A DNA stretch of 64,000 nt. Source: Cyanodermella asteris. Lineage: Eukaryota > Ascomycota > Lecanoromycetes > Ostropales > Stictidaceae. Under the pieces are notes generated by a model. It was not told the origin of the DNA, did no database searches, and saw only the letters and a list, made by a program, of their open reading frames with translations. Location: assembly GCA_900618795.1 (NCBI GenBank), contig UYJD01000002.1, positions 124,001 to 188,000 of the forward strand. Reading direction: 5' to 3'. Within the stretch, counting starts at the first letter, position 1. Each line of letters opens with the position of its first letter. The position numbers were made by a program, and so were the translations under genes. Below are positions 24,005 to 37,005 of the stretch, in pieces.

Positions 24005-24527
24005 ATGAAGTTCACTACTTCCATCGTTGCCGCTCTGGCTTCTTTCGCCGTTGCTGCCCCTGCTCCGGAGACTGACGCCACTGGCAAGCTCATCACCAAG
24101 GATGCCGAGAAGCACTTGGTCTCCGGTGGCGGTGACGGAACGTGGTACGATACCGGTCTTGGTGCCTGTGGCGTAAGTTCAACTCTGTGTTTCTGTCCTG
24201 AGAATTCATTCAATGCTGACATACCTTCGCAGTGGTACAACACCGACGATCAGCGGGTTGTTGCTCTGTCCCCTAACGACTACAACAACGGTGCCCTCTG
24301 CGGCCAGGCCATCTCGATTTGGTACGGCGGCAAGCAAGTGTGGGCTCAAGTCGTGGACCTCTGCGCCGGCTGTGCCCAGGGTTCAATTGATATGACCCCG
24401 AGGCAAGTTCCACTTTGATTCCAACCTGTTGATAGATCAGGTACTAACAAATTGAAGCTTGTTCTCGCAGTTCGCTGATACCGACGTCGGACGCATCTCG
24501 GGCGTTACCTGGTGGGTCAACGCTTGA
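24005..24527 (+). CDS. Small secreted double-psi beta-barrel (RlpA/barwin-like) protein
   Basis: Three exons, 24005-24172, 24233-24402 and 24458-24527, give 135 residues. Intron 1 is GT-AG. Intron 2 has a GC donor (AG/GCAAGT) with a perfect TACTAAC branch and AAG acceptor; only this splice restores the conserved DMTPSLFSQFAD...GVTWWV ending. The N-terminus is a signal peptide (MKFTTSIVAALASFAVAA) followed by APAPETDATGKL, a likely short propeptide. The mature part, from GTWYDTGLGACGWYNTDD through ALCGQAISIWYGGK and VVDLCAGCAQGSIDMTP, has the paired Cys and Asp of DPBB proteins. Relatives include expansin-like, cerato-platanin-neighbour and protease-inhibitor-like secreted proteins. An apoplastic or wall role is likely, the exact role unknown. 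Confidence 0.9.
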
Positions 24528-27500
24528 GCGATGCACAACTCGAATACTTCAAGAGATGGACAGTCAAAACAGGTCCGGCACTGTAGAAACAACGATGATA
24601 CTACGGCCGAAGAATAGATTCGATGGTAACCTAGCAATGAATTGATCCAGCTGCCTTGGAGCAGCATAACTTGACATGCCTCTGCGCACAACGCTCGTGA
24701 TACCTGTAGAAACACCTTACGGAGGACACAAAGGAACACAAGAAAACACTTATGTGAGTCGCCAAGTCAAGAATTGTACAATGACTTGTGCCAGGAGTTC
24801 CTCAACCAGACACGAAAGTAGCGCGCTAGATCGACCTCAAGCTACCTCCGCAACGACGTACATAAGCAGGCTTGCAACGACTACAACAGGCTAATGACAT
24901 CTGGGGAATGGTGCAACACTGTCTCAATTACTCGATAGACTCGTGTTGAGAGCTGAACGAGGAAATATTTTGCGTAAACAAAGTGAGAGATGTGAAAATG
25001 GCCACAGGTGAGCTAAGCATCATTTGTCGACCGTAGTAACTCTCAGCCGATCTTTTATGGCATAAAGCACAAAAAAAAGCTTGAAGACGCAAGCTGATCC
25101 CGAGATGGTCCGTTTGCCATTTCGCTGAACTTGTGGAAAGCTCCAAATCGTCCGGTACGAGCTCACAGCTTTCAAAAACATGCATTCCTGCGAGCAGGAA
25201 GGTCCTTCTTTGGCCGGAGAGAAAGGGGCCCACACAACAGAGCAATGTGCTCGGAGAAGTCGTCCTCACGCCGCAACAAGCTGAGTATCCGATCCCAGAA
25301 ATCACGCAGCGGCAGAGCAGAACCCAACCTTGTATCACCTCCTTCGTTCGTCCACCGGGACGCAAACCTACCGGGTATCGTTGGAACCGCTCACACGATT
25401 GATGTCGCCAATCTCAAAACAGCTAATGGCGAGGTAGCCCGGTTCATGCAGACAGGAGACTGTCAGATCCGAACTCAGCTCTCGGACACAGCTAGGGTCT
25501 TTGACTGCTATGCATCCTCGTCTCGGAGAGAGCGACAATTGAGCCTCCTCTGACACTGACTAGTGTAGATGTCTGGCGTCAATACGATTCCCTAGCATCA
25601 GAGTCTTGGTCCAAATGTGGTTAGAAGGCGTGACGCGCATCGGGACTGATGCGGAAGCGTTCACGTACACGTTGCAAGGAGATTCAAACACCGACCAGGG
25701 CCGTCACGACAAGGTGTGTACAAATGAAAGAAAACACATCACCATAGCAGACGATGAAGTCTTCGCATCGGGCTTGTGACTGGAGCTGAGAGATGGAGGG
25801 AGGCATGTACGTCGGTATGTGAGCGGTTTACTTGCCGGTATCATCTTGTAGAACAGCTTCTTTCGGCCCTGAACCATCGCTTCATCTCATTTGCACAGAG
25901 ACGATGCCAGCTGGATCCCTGTAGTCGATTGTGTTGTTCCATCCCATTGTGTACCCAGTCAAACATCAGCGCCATCCGATCTTGGCCCTCGTCGCTGACC
26001 AGAAAAGAGAAACATCATGCAGCCGAAGTCGCTGTGGGTAACACGATTGCCCCATATGCCCCTCGACAGTATCATCAACCCGGTCAGCGCTTTCCAATCG
26101 GGAAATCCTCCTTCAACTTCTGCCGATGCGACCAGGATAAGGTCTTCGATTGAGATGAGAATGCGGGAAAAAAGTCCGATCGCCGTGCTCGTCAGTATGG
26201 TCCTGACTCCTTTCGCCGATCTAGGCGGATTCAACATTGCAACAGCAATAAAAGATCCATGTATGTGGCAGAGCAACAAGAAAACATCTCGCAGCACGTG
26301 CAATCGGATCAACATCCATCCGCGCACAGCCCTGTCAGAATAGACTCCAAGACACCCCTGTAGTGATGACGGCGCCGCTTTTCGGATCACATCGTTCATC
26401 ACCGCTCCAGCCGATCTGATCGATATTCCGCGCTGACGCAGGACACAACGCTGACAAAAGAAAAACATTTTCATCATGCCATTGGAAGGTCATTCGGTCT
26501 TCTGGAAACGCGTGTGGCGTCAAAAATGAGCCGACCAGGAGCCGGGCATCTTCTCCGTTGAGAGGCGCCAAACGCGGCTTCGTGCTAGAAGCTAGGACTT
26601 CAAACAAGTGGGTTGCTAGCAATCCTTTCGTGATCTCACACGAGGCAGCCCGGCAGGTAGACTGGACCACGGGACAACCCGCTCCTCCACTCCATGCCGA
26701 GGCGTCACGCGTGAAAAGCCGATGCTCGATGGGAACAAAGGAGATTGGGGGACTCAGGGGTGCGGATAATCGGATAACGATGCTGAGACCTGACCTCTCC
26801 AAGGGAGAAGAACACTGGCAAAGCCGTTTGGCAGGTTTCGCACGTTCCTTCCTGCAAGGGTTTATGTTTCGTTGTAGGTGCGTTGTATAGGCGCATTCTG
26901 ACAGGTGATGCTAGCCCAAAGTCGCCTAGTGCCCATCTCGACAGAAAACGGTCGTCGAGGCATGTTGCCTCGCCCTCGCTCCTTCGTGCATGCAGGACAC
27001 ACGAAATCCGCCAGTATCACCCATCCTTCAAATACGAATGCAATTCTCTACAGACCCTGCCTAGGACAGAAATCACGGCCACATCGTCGAGGTGATCGCC
27101 CTTTTCCTCGCAACTTGTTCATGCGGTGGTGGACCAGTGACAGTTGGCTGGCTGCAGGCCCTGTGCTTGAGTGATGCGTATTTAGATTTGGCTGCCACCT
27201 GCTAGGCTGTATTCGGGACTAGGGGCTGTGATGGCAGAACAAGCATACATCATGTGTTCGGCTCGTGTCGCACCAGCGCTGAGGCTGAAGCGAGGAAGAA
27301 TCCGGTGGATCTGTAGCTGGCGCGATCGTACTGCTATTGATTGGCAGTCCGAGCGAGATGGGGGCAGGTGTGCCTTGGCTCAACTCTGCTGCCGAATGCG
27401 ATCGTCTCTGTCCTGGCGGCGCGTACATACGTGGCCAAAATACACCCTGCAATGCCCTTCTATGCAGGTTGGCACAGCGATGGCTCGTGTCACCTTCTCA

Positions 27501-30500
27501 AAACTCGTCTCCTAGATGGCTGCGCGAGCTCGCGGTCGCTCCACCACAAGATCCTGCATGTGGGAGTGTCTCGGCCGTCAGTTTGTCAAACCTCATGCCT
27601 TGGCTGAGCTGAAGATGCAGGACAGTAGTAGAAGCGGCCGGTAATCTTTTTGCACATGGTTGAGATTCTTGATCCTTCTGCCGACCGCGTGAGAAGTTCT
27701 TCAGCTCGATTTTGGGCGTATCCAAATCGTCCTTCTGCGCAAGGTTGATATCGATGCTACCATTCCTGTGTTCGGAGGCGGCGGTCTTGGTAAGCCTTAG
27801 TCCGATCGCATCGGTGACGCCGAGATGCAGCAGGGGTCGACCCTATGCACTAGCGAGTCATTTATCAGTCGTGTAGCCGCTGGTTTGAGGTCTCCTAATT
27901 GACCGTGTCCCGACAGGCGACATGCCGTGCTTGACACGCTGCATGTGGTCTTTTGACGTGTCGACCTGCGAATCCTTACAGCCAATAGTGACTTACAACG
28001 AAATAGCTGGCTGCATGAAAATGTGTGACGCATAAGGAGGCACTTGTTTATCCCGAAAATGGAGCCGCAAGACTGGACGAAGCAGGCATCCCAGCTCGAT
28101 GCAGGCGATGGTCACTTTCTGACACTTCCATGTGAAAGGCATCACCGCCAGCAGGGTCGATCCGGCCGTAGGCGTACGCATAGTCTGATCCAGATCCACA
28201 CAGCGTTACTTGTCCGCATGGTATTGGCACCCCGCAGCTTCAGCCAGACTTGGGTACGCGGCAATGTAGTAAGCGCCTCCGACAGACTCGTCATGCGACG
28301 ATGGTGGGAGGCAAGGTAAGTGGGGACTGGTATCTCTGCAGAATGCGCCCAGGAAGGAAAGTGGCTGTACTCTCTATGGCCAGCGCAGGGCGTGCGACGT
28401 TCGTCGTCCAGCCAGAGGCCTTGTAGCGACTCAATTCGACTCTCACAGCGTGGTCTTATGGTTCCTACGGAGATCAAACAAGATCTGTAGAACTTCAGTC
28501 AAGGCATCTCTCTGGGGCGCTGGAGCGTGACGACTGATCGTGTACGCCTCGGCCTCCCGAAACCCGACACCAAGTGTCACATCCATGTCGCTGTCGTACA
28601 TCTCCTGACAGCTGCAACAACACGATGGGAAGTGCTGAATTCGGTCAAGGACGCCGGACGGATGACAAGATAGGATGCAGCAGAAGTCCAAAGACTCCAG
28701 TGCCCAGAGGCTAACAAGGTTCCCATTCCCGTGAAGGAGTAAATGTCTGCCAGTAGCGGCATACCCACTGGATCTTGATCGGCTAGCTGCATGAAGGTAA
28801 GGTATTCCCAATACACGAGTCGCTCCGGCAGGGATTGTCGGCTCTCAGTTGGTTACACAACGCCTTTGGCCTGTGGGCGTCAGCATCAAATGGTGTTCAG
28901 GGCAACTCTGGCGCGACGATGGTGACTGATCCGGGCAAGCGAACTTTGCCGTCAGCCTGATTCTCAGGTCGCTTACTGCTGACTGATAGACATGTACACT
29001 TTGGCTCTGTCTTTAGTACGGCAGGCATCGAGTGCCCACCCAGCGTTCGACAGATGTCGATGACAGAATTTTGCAGCAAGTGAAAATCAATACACCATAA
29101 AATAAAAAGCAGATATCTTGGATTCTTGGTTGAGACAGTCTCGACCAGAACGGAAGCAGCCGTTACCTATCTCAAAACCATCGCCGATTCGCAGCAGATT
29201 CTAGAAAGAAGGATTCTACCTGACATTAGGCTATCTTGGAGAATGCAGTGGTGATTCCTGTGAGTGAGGTTGGCAGCTGGATGGTAGCTCCAGGCTGCTG
29301 ACTCAGCACACTCAATCTATCGCCAATTTCGCGGCCACCTACTATTCTGTGAGTAGTCTCGTCTGCAGGGGATCTCGTTTGTTGAAGACTTCGATTCCAG
29401 ACCCAGTCGTCCCTATTCCATCGTTTCGAAGATGAGTGCTGGTAATGGCTAGGAGCGCCAACGATACGTTCTGCGGACCGATACGTACTAGCACTGCGAC
29501 TGACCTTGCGATGATGACGCATGGATATTCCATAAATATACACTCGAGTTTCAGCTATAGAGACACACCTACATGTCTGTCGCATTTCCACTTTTGGCGA
29601 CGACGATGGACCGAACCAAGATTCATCTGAGGCCAGCGCCCACTCTGGCTGTCAACATCTCCGAAGGTGGGGTTCGAGGAAAATTCGCCTGTCCATCCGA
29701 CAGATACCAGAGAATCCATGGGCCACTTTGAACGAGGACCACGAAACAATAAAATTCTTCGCGCCGAAAGTTATGGTGCAGCAATATGGCGATTCTGCAT
29801 GCAGAAGCAAGGCGCTCAACGACGCGCGCGTGCAGGAACGCTATAATTAAGCATTCCCGGTGGCTTTCCCTACCATGGTAAACGCGGCTACTGGCAGGAA
29901 TCGCAATGTTCTGGTGTTTTGACACGAAGGATTTCGAGCTCGTGTGTGAAATCGTGGGATCGTGCGCAGTGGATGGCTTCATCCTCGACCCCAGCCCTGT
30001 CCCTGTCGGACCTGTAAGCTGGATTGTGCTTTCGCTAATAGGTTGCCGGTACACCGAGGCTCTTGCTAGATCAGATCGCACAGATGACGGTGGCATAGTC
30101 GTCTCCGTGCTACCGGCTCGACAAGGGATCCTGGGGTTCGTGTCGTAAGTTGAGGCCTGCTGGTATCCAGATTTTGCAAGGCATAATCTTACGTACGAGG
30201 GATGAGCCACAGACATGGCTCATTTCACACGGACAGAGCCCCAAAGCCTCACCTCTACTGCCCGAGAAAAACAGCTTCTCTACCTATCTGCCGACGGCTG
30301 CTCCGACGGAGGAGTTCTACCTCCGTACGCTCAGACAGGTTGGGCAGCAAAAGTCAATACTTGCTTTCGGTCGACAGATTGCAGGGATCAGTCATCGGCT
30401 AAAAACGATAGGCGCGAGGAGCAGAACTTGTCGCACCCTGCATAAAGTACGGTACAGTATTGATCTACGGCATTCCAAGACACCAAATGTTGTTCGAAGT

Positions 30501-33500
30501 GCCGTTGGCGGCAAGCAAGCCGCTCTACTCTGCTGGAAATTTCGGTACCTGGCACATGGATACGGTTACAAAACGCTTAGATCTAGACCCTCACGCACTC
30601 GCAACCGCGCCCTCTTTGAGACTGTCAGCTCTTCCGCCGTGGTACGGCCCGCAGGCACGCTCGCGTCTCAACTTTCGCAAGCATGACCGCTTACGGACGT
30701 CTACATAAGACAAGTGCTTCGCAAGACCGTCGCAATCATCCAGTGAGCACGCTTGCTTTAATGAAAAGTCGATCTTGGCGCGTCAGCCCTTCCAAATGGC
30801 AGCATCTTCCAAGCCTTGTCCACAGGGACGACAGAAGTAACGGCTTGCTGGTGAGCAAGTAACCCAGCATCTCCAAGTTCTGTATGACATGAGTACCGGT
30901 GGACCAGCATCGAGGCACGATGAGCAAAGAACCCTGGCGCCAGATGCTAGCTCCGATCGCAGGGCGTGTGCCACGCCTTTGGATTGCAGGCCCAGATCGA
31001 GTCGTTGTCGCGGCCGCCTTTAACAGCTTGCCATTACGCGGTACCAGGGACGATCGTCCATGGTCTCCGCCGGCGAAACAGACTCTGCTCGTGGCGCTAT
31101 CCTGCCGCCAATAACGCCGAGTTGATTATTGCTGTCACTCATCATCAGTCATGAGCATACCGGGGCCCATGCAAGGACAGTAGCCTACTGCAAGGCACCA
31201 AATGAATCGTCTATGCTTGCTCCTTCTGCAGCGTTCACTCATGCTTTGAGGCGAAAACGCCATGGCCGAAAGACTGAGATGCACGGAAAGTGCACTCGAT
31301 CACGGCTGCCGCACGGTTCAGCGAACCGGAGTTTTCCTTTGCCTGAATAAATGACATGAACGCGTCAGGAGCTCCAGAGGCACAGCGCGAGACATCGTAT
31401 TCTACATGTCATCTCGCGATTTGTTTTGAACTGGTAAGCAGGATTCGCAAGCTGAGTTGCAGGCTTCACGCATACGTGGTTCAACATTCTCAGCCACAAG
31501 TGCCAACTGCCTGATCGAGAACAGTTGAGATTTGCCGTCTTGCGTAGATTCTATGGAATGCTTGAGATCCAAGTCTCATCTGCCAGTATTCGTTTCCTGT
31601 TTGCTGCATCGCGGACCTTGCTTACTGTTTGATCATGGCGTGAAGTTGCTTTAGTTGTTCTTCCGTCAACATCAGGATCGTTGCTTTGAGAGGTGGGATT
31701 GCAGAGCTTTGATGTCATCCTGAATCCCGGGGATTGCATTCCTCATTCGCATGGCAGCCACGTCCCTACGATCCTCTCGAGCGCGCGTGCGAGCAAGGTC
31801 CGTCGCTTCCAGCCAACGAGGTATCATACGCCAATCTCTAACCGAGACCGGCCCAAGCCAACCGCTCCGGAGCAAGTCTGGCCAGTCAAGAGCCGGGTCG
31901 AAAGGCACCAAGATAGAGCAAGAATGGACCAGCGAAGTTCATGTTCATGATCTGGTTCGAAGAAAGGGACGCAGCTTCGCTACGATGAGTCGATGAGTAG
32001 CACCAGCATCGATTCGCACACGACTCAATGCCCTTAGGTTCAGCCTGATTGAAGAATCATCAACCCTGCCGGCGTGCGCTGTACGAGATCTCACAAGTCA
32101 TCCGCCACAGCATACTTTCGCACGATCCGCGTCTACGACAGTGGCCCGGCAGGCCGGCACCAGAACCCACCTGAGTACCGCCTATTCGTGCGCTGGACGT
32201 CGCTGCTCACACGCCACATGGTTAATGCGTGCGTACGTCAAAGGTGTCAACAGCTGGACCGGGAGGCGGGGCATGCTGGCTTCGACAAACGCCGACGTGC
32301 TTTACATCTGACAAGAAACTGCATACCATGCCGACATGCTCGCTGTAAAGGCCATCTCCAAAGCGCTGCGGTGCGCGTCAAGCATCCTCTTACCGAGGCG
32401 ACACCAGCCTGCGGTTCCCGCATCTGACTGTTGATGACGAGAACAGTGGAGTCTTCTGCGTGGCACTAAGATCGATCGCTTACGGCGGGACCTTACTGTG
32501 ACGAACCGTGGCTGAAGCGAGACAAGTCAAGATGGGAATGACCGCCGCATGGAAGCGTCAGACGGCGTTTTCTGGTCGCCAGACTCGCAGCGGCAAGCTT
32601 AGGGCTACGAAGCCGGTGGTCATCACGTGTGGGAGCCTTGGTCTGCGAGCGACCCCGGAGTGTCACCAATCATCCCAGCGGACGACGCGGTGGAATGGCA
32701 GAAAGAGCACATGTGCCGGGCGGCTTTTCTCGAGCGTCTGGTGTCAGATCGTCTTAGCGGGTCCACAATCCTCCAACGACATGCGATCAGTTGAGCCCTA
32801 TCTCTGCAACAGCGACCCGCCAGGAAGCAGGGCAGGGACCGGGGCAATTTCTGTTGTTCGATACGGCTTTTGTTTGAGCCCGCGTCGTGCTACTGCGAGC
32901 CACGAAGTGCTCTCTGTGCAGGGCGGCCGCCAATAATGAAGCTTTTGGAACCGTCACGGCGAACCAGAGACACTTGCCTTCAGCGCCTCGCTGCTGATGG
33001 CACGCATCCGGCGGCAGCACAAATGCGTTAAAGCGTTACGAGAAAAGTCTATACCCATATAGTGAAGGCCCTCGCAACAATGTTCACTCGCACAGCTCAG
33101 AAATATTGCGGTGACAAAACCATCACGCAGACCCTGGGCATCAACGGCGAGGGGGCCTGGCACGATCAGCAAGACCGTTGAATTGAATCTGGTCAAGGCA
33201 GCCGGGAGCTTGGGACAATCCGATGTCATGATAGAGGGAGAGTGGCAAGTCGAGGCTATTACCAGGGAAGAGCCTTGAAGCCAAGCTCAGGGGTCCCTGT
33301 CGTGCTGACGGGGATGTGAGTGGTGCCTCTGCCATACTGAGCGTCGTGCAAAAGCAGCGGCAAAAGGCAATCTGGCGATGGGTGATCTGGAGACCGCCGC
33401 AATCTGATCGGAAACGGCTCGAAATGGTCCCTGGACGCTGTATGACAGATTTAGTGGCCGGCGAGGTCAAGTCTGCTTGCCCATGTTCGTGGCCCACTCA

Positions 33501-34300
33501 GCAGCCGTTGCACCACACCCTCGAGCGGCCGTCGTGTGCAAGCATTTGTGTCCTCGCCTGCCGCTTGAGGCATGGAGACGAACCAGGCGGATCTTGGTAG
33601 CGGTCGCAACGTTCGACTCTTCCGTCACCTCGACCAAAGCGGCGGCCGGGCGATGGTGTGGTGACGAGACATCACTGTGCGTCTGCAGGTCGTGCCTCCG
33701 GTCTCCATCGACATGGGGCATTGGCCGGGTGATGAATCAAGCAGCTCATGCCGGACGTTTTCAATCGCTTCGCGCGCCTATCGACGAGTCGCTCATCTCA
33801 GCACACTATCTGATCAGTGCCGAGCACGGAACGGACTCGCTGTGATCTTGTCTCGTGTGGTAAATGCATGACGATCTCGTCTCAAGCTCTGCCTGACCGC
33901 GACAAATATGTACCGCTCGATTGGACGGGCGAGCAAGGTCATCACGGTCGCTCGCCATCACGAGAGCACGACTGTGGGCGTCTCACAGACAAAGTGACCA
34001 GAGTGAGTATGGGGGGGGGCGATGTGACGGTGGACAGTGGACTGGGCGTCAGCGCGGCGGGGAGAGTTCACGGTCGTGTCAGAGATGTCGAGACGGCGAC
34101 AGGGAAGGGGTGAGTAAATGCACGAATGATGCCGGTTGGTGAGGAGACGACTGGTACGCAGCAGAGAACAGACTTTACGGTAAACTTGCGTCGGGTCGGG
34201 CATCTCGATCGACTACGTGCACGCCCCTGTCGCCCTTGGTTTAGCAGCATCTTATTAGCCTCATCGGCCGTCCAGTCGTCGACGAGCGTCCACACGCCGG
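24528..34300. other. 9.8 kb gene desert upstream of the GATA regulator
   Basis: Both strands hold only short open frames broken at random intervals, most starting without ATG, with no signal peptides, domain motifs or consistent splice-joined continuations. I saw no long direct or terminal repeats, no integrase or reverse-transcriptase motifs, and no strong AT-skew of the kind left by repeat-induced point mutation. A run of eight G lies near 34011-34018. One stretch (28443-28850 minus) looks faintly protein-like and is listed separately. The region may be regulatory, a source of non-coding transcripts, or decayed sequence. Confidence 0.5.
28443..28850 (-). pseudogene. Faint protein-coding relic, family unknown
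   Basis: On the minus strand a frame reading LVYWEYLTFMQLADQDPVG and on through LADIYSFTGMGTLL (about 28820-28680) is followed in another frame by MYDSDMDVTLGVGFREAEAY and ISRHAPAPQRDALTEVLQIL (about 28600-28460). Both have balanced amphipathic composition and together suggest one gene broken by a shift. No intron with usable signals joins them, and no ATG-led start is found. I cannot name a family. This could equally be chance in a 10 kb non-coding region. Confidence 0.2.
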
Positions 34301-35205
34301 TTTAAGCTCGCACTCAAATCTGGTGTGGCTGCTCCGCCGTCCCACTCGGTCGAGAGAGTTCAAACCGCCTACGTGCTGTACCGGCGAGACGACCAGTATC
34401 AGCATCGCATCGTCTGGGAGAGCTGCACGCCACATCGTCTTTCTCTGTCTCTGTCTTTCTCAATCTGTACGGCGTATCTGTTCCGCGGTAACTTTACGCC
34501 CGCTCTGACTCTGACTCTGACTCTGTATTGCACGTCTTTTCTGCGCCCTCACCTAAACCTCCATTGTGCTGCCCTCCTACCTCTTCTTCGATACCATCTT
34601 GTCCTCTCCGGCACGTACACGACACCGCCCCTGTATTTTCGGAACACCTCTTTACTCTCTTCGCTCCTCTTCGACTACTGCCTTATTGCCGCCGAGAGCG
34701 CCGCCCTACTTCCTGCGTCTCGTCGCCAACGTCTTTCTCTTCCGCCACTCCACCACGCTACGACCTCCGCCACCCATCTTCCTTCTATTCCTTCGATATC
34801 GCTGATCGTTTTCTGTGTCGTTGGTTCCTGCGCTCGTACCTGTTGGGATCCTACCTTCGTCACGGCCTTCTCTGCGGGAGCGATTGACCACCCACACATA
34901 TCCTTCCAATCCGCTTTCCGCACATTCACACCTCTTCAGCATCTCACATCGTGTGACTCTCGCGCCCGACCTGCTGGCAAAACGCATATTCTACGTGCAA
35001 CACTCGTGGACCTCGACTCGACTCCCCGGCAGCATCCCGATCGTTCAACCCGCATCGAGACGGCTTGATTGCGCTTCACCACATCTCGCCGTGCACAGGG
35101 ACACACATGGGAAAATGGATGGCTGCGCTTGAGCTCGCACCTTGAACAAACCGCGGACACCCTTCACACTTTCTGCAAGGTACACAGACGACCGCATTTA
35201 CGACC
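34301..35205 (+). promoter_or_regulatory. Pyrimidine-rich promoter/leader of the GATA factor gene
   Basis: From about 34430 the plus strand is strongly CT-rich, with CTCTGA in tandem (34503-34525) and long TC/CTT tracts, as in leaders of highly regulated fungal genes. One frame stays open from a GTG at 34325 to 35068, but its composition (Ser, Leu, Arg, His, Pro) is what CT-rich DNA yields in any frame, so I do not call it a gene. Confidence 0.5.
35107..35145 (+). CDS. Upstream ORF in the GATA factor leader
   Basis: An ATG followed by twelve codons (MGKWMAALELAP) and a stop, ending 60 bases before the main ATG. The main start (GACCATGG) is in the better context. If the leader is transcribed as expected, this uORF would lower or condition translation of the regulator. 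Confidence 0.4.
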   Translation: MGKWMAALELAP

Positions 35206-37005
35206 ATGGAGGCTCAACACACACCAGCTTCCACATCCCCGCCAACGTGGCAGCGGCAGAGCCTCCCACCTACATCTTCACTTGCCTCGTCCAACAACAC
35301 CCAGGCCACCACTCCCTCGGCACGACCAGAGATCTTGAAATTGGACACCACTCAGCAGCCTATTCCCGCCCCCGCATACATCGATATCCCCTCGGTCAAG
35401 TCCGAGAGAGAGGTTGCAGACATCGCCCGCCACACCAGTCCAGCTGGGTCAACCTCGACGGCGACGACAAGTCCGAACAACATGTATCAGCAGGGGCCCC
35501 CACCTTCTTACTCTTCATGTTATCCGACACCCGCCGCTACAGCATTAACCACAATTCCTGGACTGCAATGTGAATATGCCGCAAAACCGCCCACCATCGA
35601 ACCACGACGCAATTCTCGGGAAGGTCAAATTTACGAAGCTCCTCGACTGTCTTTGCCCTCCATAGGGCAAGCACTCAAGGACCTGCCTCCGCACGCTCAC
35701 AGTGTTTCTCCGCCCCCGTCTTTCTCTCAACATGGGCCTCAAGATGCTCCGCATTCCGTTACCAGTGGTTCACCAACAATTCCCAGGTCCCGGACAGAAT
35801 CACACCATGCATCATCGCTCAGCTCTTTCTCTTCACAACAGTCTCCACGTAACGCAAAGCCGCCTGATCCCGTCGGACCTCGATCCTACACATTTACCTC
35901 CCCTCGAATGTCCCATTATCAACCTTATGGCTTGAAGCCGGCCTCTCCGACAGAACCCCAGCCTGGATCTTCTCTCCCCCCCCGGCAATATGCCCCGGCC
36001 GTTGCGTACTCCCGCTCGTATCCCCCGGCTTCAATGCCGCCAAAGACACAGGCGCCTCACCCGCGCCCTTCGCCAGTCCAAGGGCCCCCACACTCCGGGC
36101 ACCGATCAAGCTATCCACCCGGAGCTGGCTACAGCTTCCCTCCACCTGCAACATCGGGATTGAGTTATCAGGATTCATTGTCATTGGGCGCTCAACAACA
36201 GCGAGAAGGATGGGGTTTGAATGCGGAGATGGACAAGGTGGAGGAGCAGAGACGACAGGCTTCTCTACAGGCGAAGCAGGGCAATCACACCACAAGCTAC
36301 GGATCTACCGTCAAGAGACATCTGGACGACTTTGAACTTGAGAACAGCCTCAACGAGGTAGGTTGATTTTCCCCGTCTCATCCAGACCCCATTTTGCTGA
36401 CATGATGCTAGATTGCCGAGAGGACACACCAAGTACTGGAATTCTCCCGCACATACGGTCTGGAGGCCCACAAGTATCCTCGGTCGGCCATGCCAATCAG
36501 CCACCTCCCGCCCACCGAGAAGATTTCCGGCATGATGGCCGAAAGCATGGCAATCACCGAAGCACTCTCCCGACTAAAAGCCGCCGTTGAAGACATGAAC
36601 GCCGCAGCCGCCTACGACGAAGAGCAAGCCCGCCAACACCGACAAGGCGCTCTCAACAAGTCAAACATCTACTCGCCCTACGGACCCGACGCAGCCGCTC
36701 GACACCCGGGCTACGGCATGCATCCCGGCCAGGACAAGGATGTGAAGGGAGACGTGCCATCGGGCGGTGGCTTCGCCAGCGGAGACTCGAAGAAGCGAAG
36801 GGGTAGGAACGCACCTCCGGGCCGCTGCCACAGCTGTAATCGTGCGGAGACTCCGGAGTGGAGACGCGGGCCTGATGGAGCTAGGACGCTTTGCAATGCG
36901 TGTGGATTGCACTATGCGAAGCTTACGCGGAAGATGGGCGCCAAGGCCGGTCGGCCTGGTGGAAGCAATCTCAAGCCCAAGGACGGTGAAGGCTCAACGT
37001 CGTAG
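35206..37005 (+). CDS. nsdD: NsdD-type GATA zinc-finger transcription factor
   Basis: Exons 35206-36357 and 36412-37005 join across a 54-nt intron (GTAGGT donor, TGCTAG acceptor) to give 581 residues. Residues 1-330 are Pro/Ser/Gln-rich and probably disordered. A helical block follows (LNAEMDKVEEQRRQASLQAK, then IAERTHQVLEFSRTYGLE and ESMAITEALSRLKAAVEDMN). A basic KKRRGRN patch precedes a single zinc finger near residues 523-548 with spacing C-X2-C-X18-C-X2-C (CHSCNRAETPEW...CNACG). The 18-residue loop and C-terminal position fit the NsdD/SUB-1/Pas-like group, which in Aspergillus activates sexual development and represses conidiation. Its long upstream region and uORF suggest elaborate control. 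Confidence 0.9.

Noticed and set aside
29623-30216. Minus-strand frame of 197 codons in the gene desert
   Set aside because: No motif, no matching splice signals, unremarkable composition; expected by chance in 10 kb.
24528-34300. Search for transposon or virus-like remnants
   Set aside because: No terminal repeats, target-site duplications or polymerase/integrase motifs were noticed on either strand, and base composition is not shifted toward AT.
34325-35068. Long plus-strand open frame of 247 codons before the GATA factor
   Set aside because: It begins at a GTG, and its Ser/Leu/His/Pro/Arg composition is what CT-rich leader DNA gives in any frame. No domain and no link to the downstream gene.
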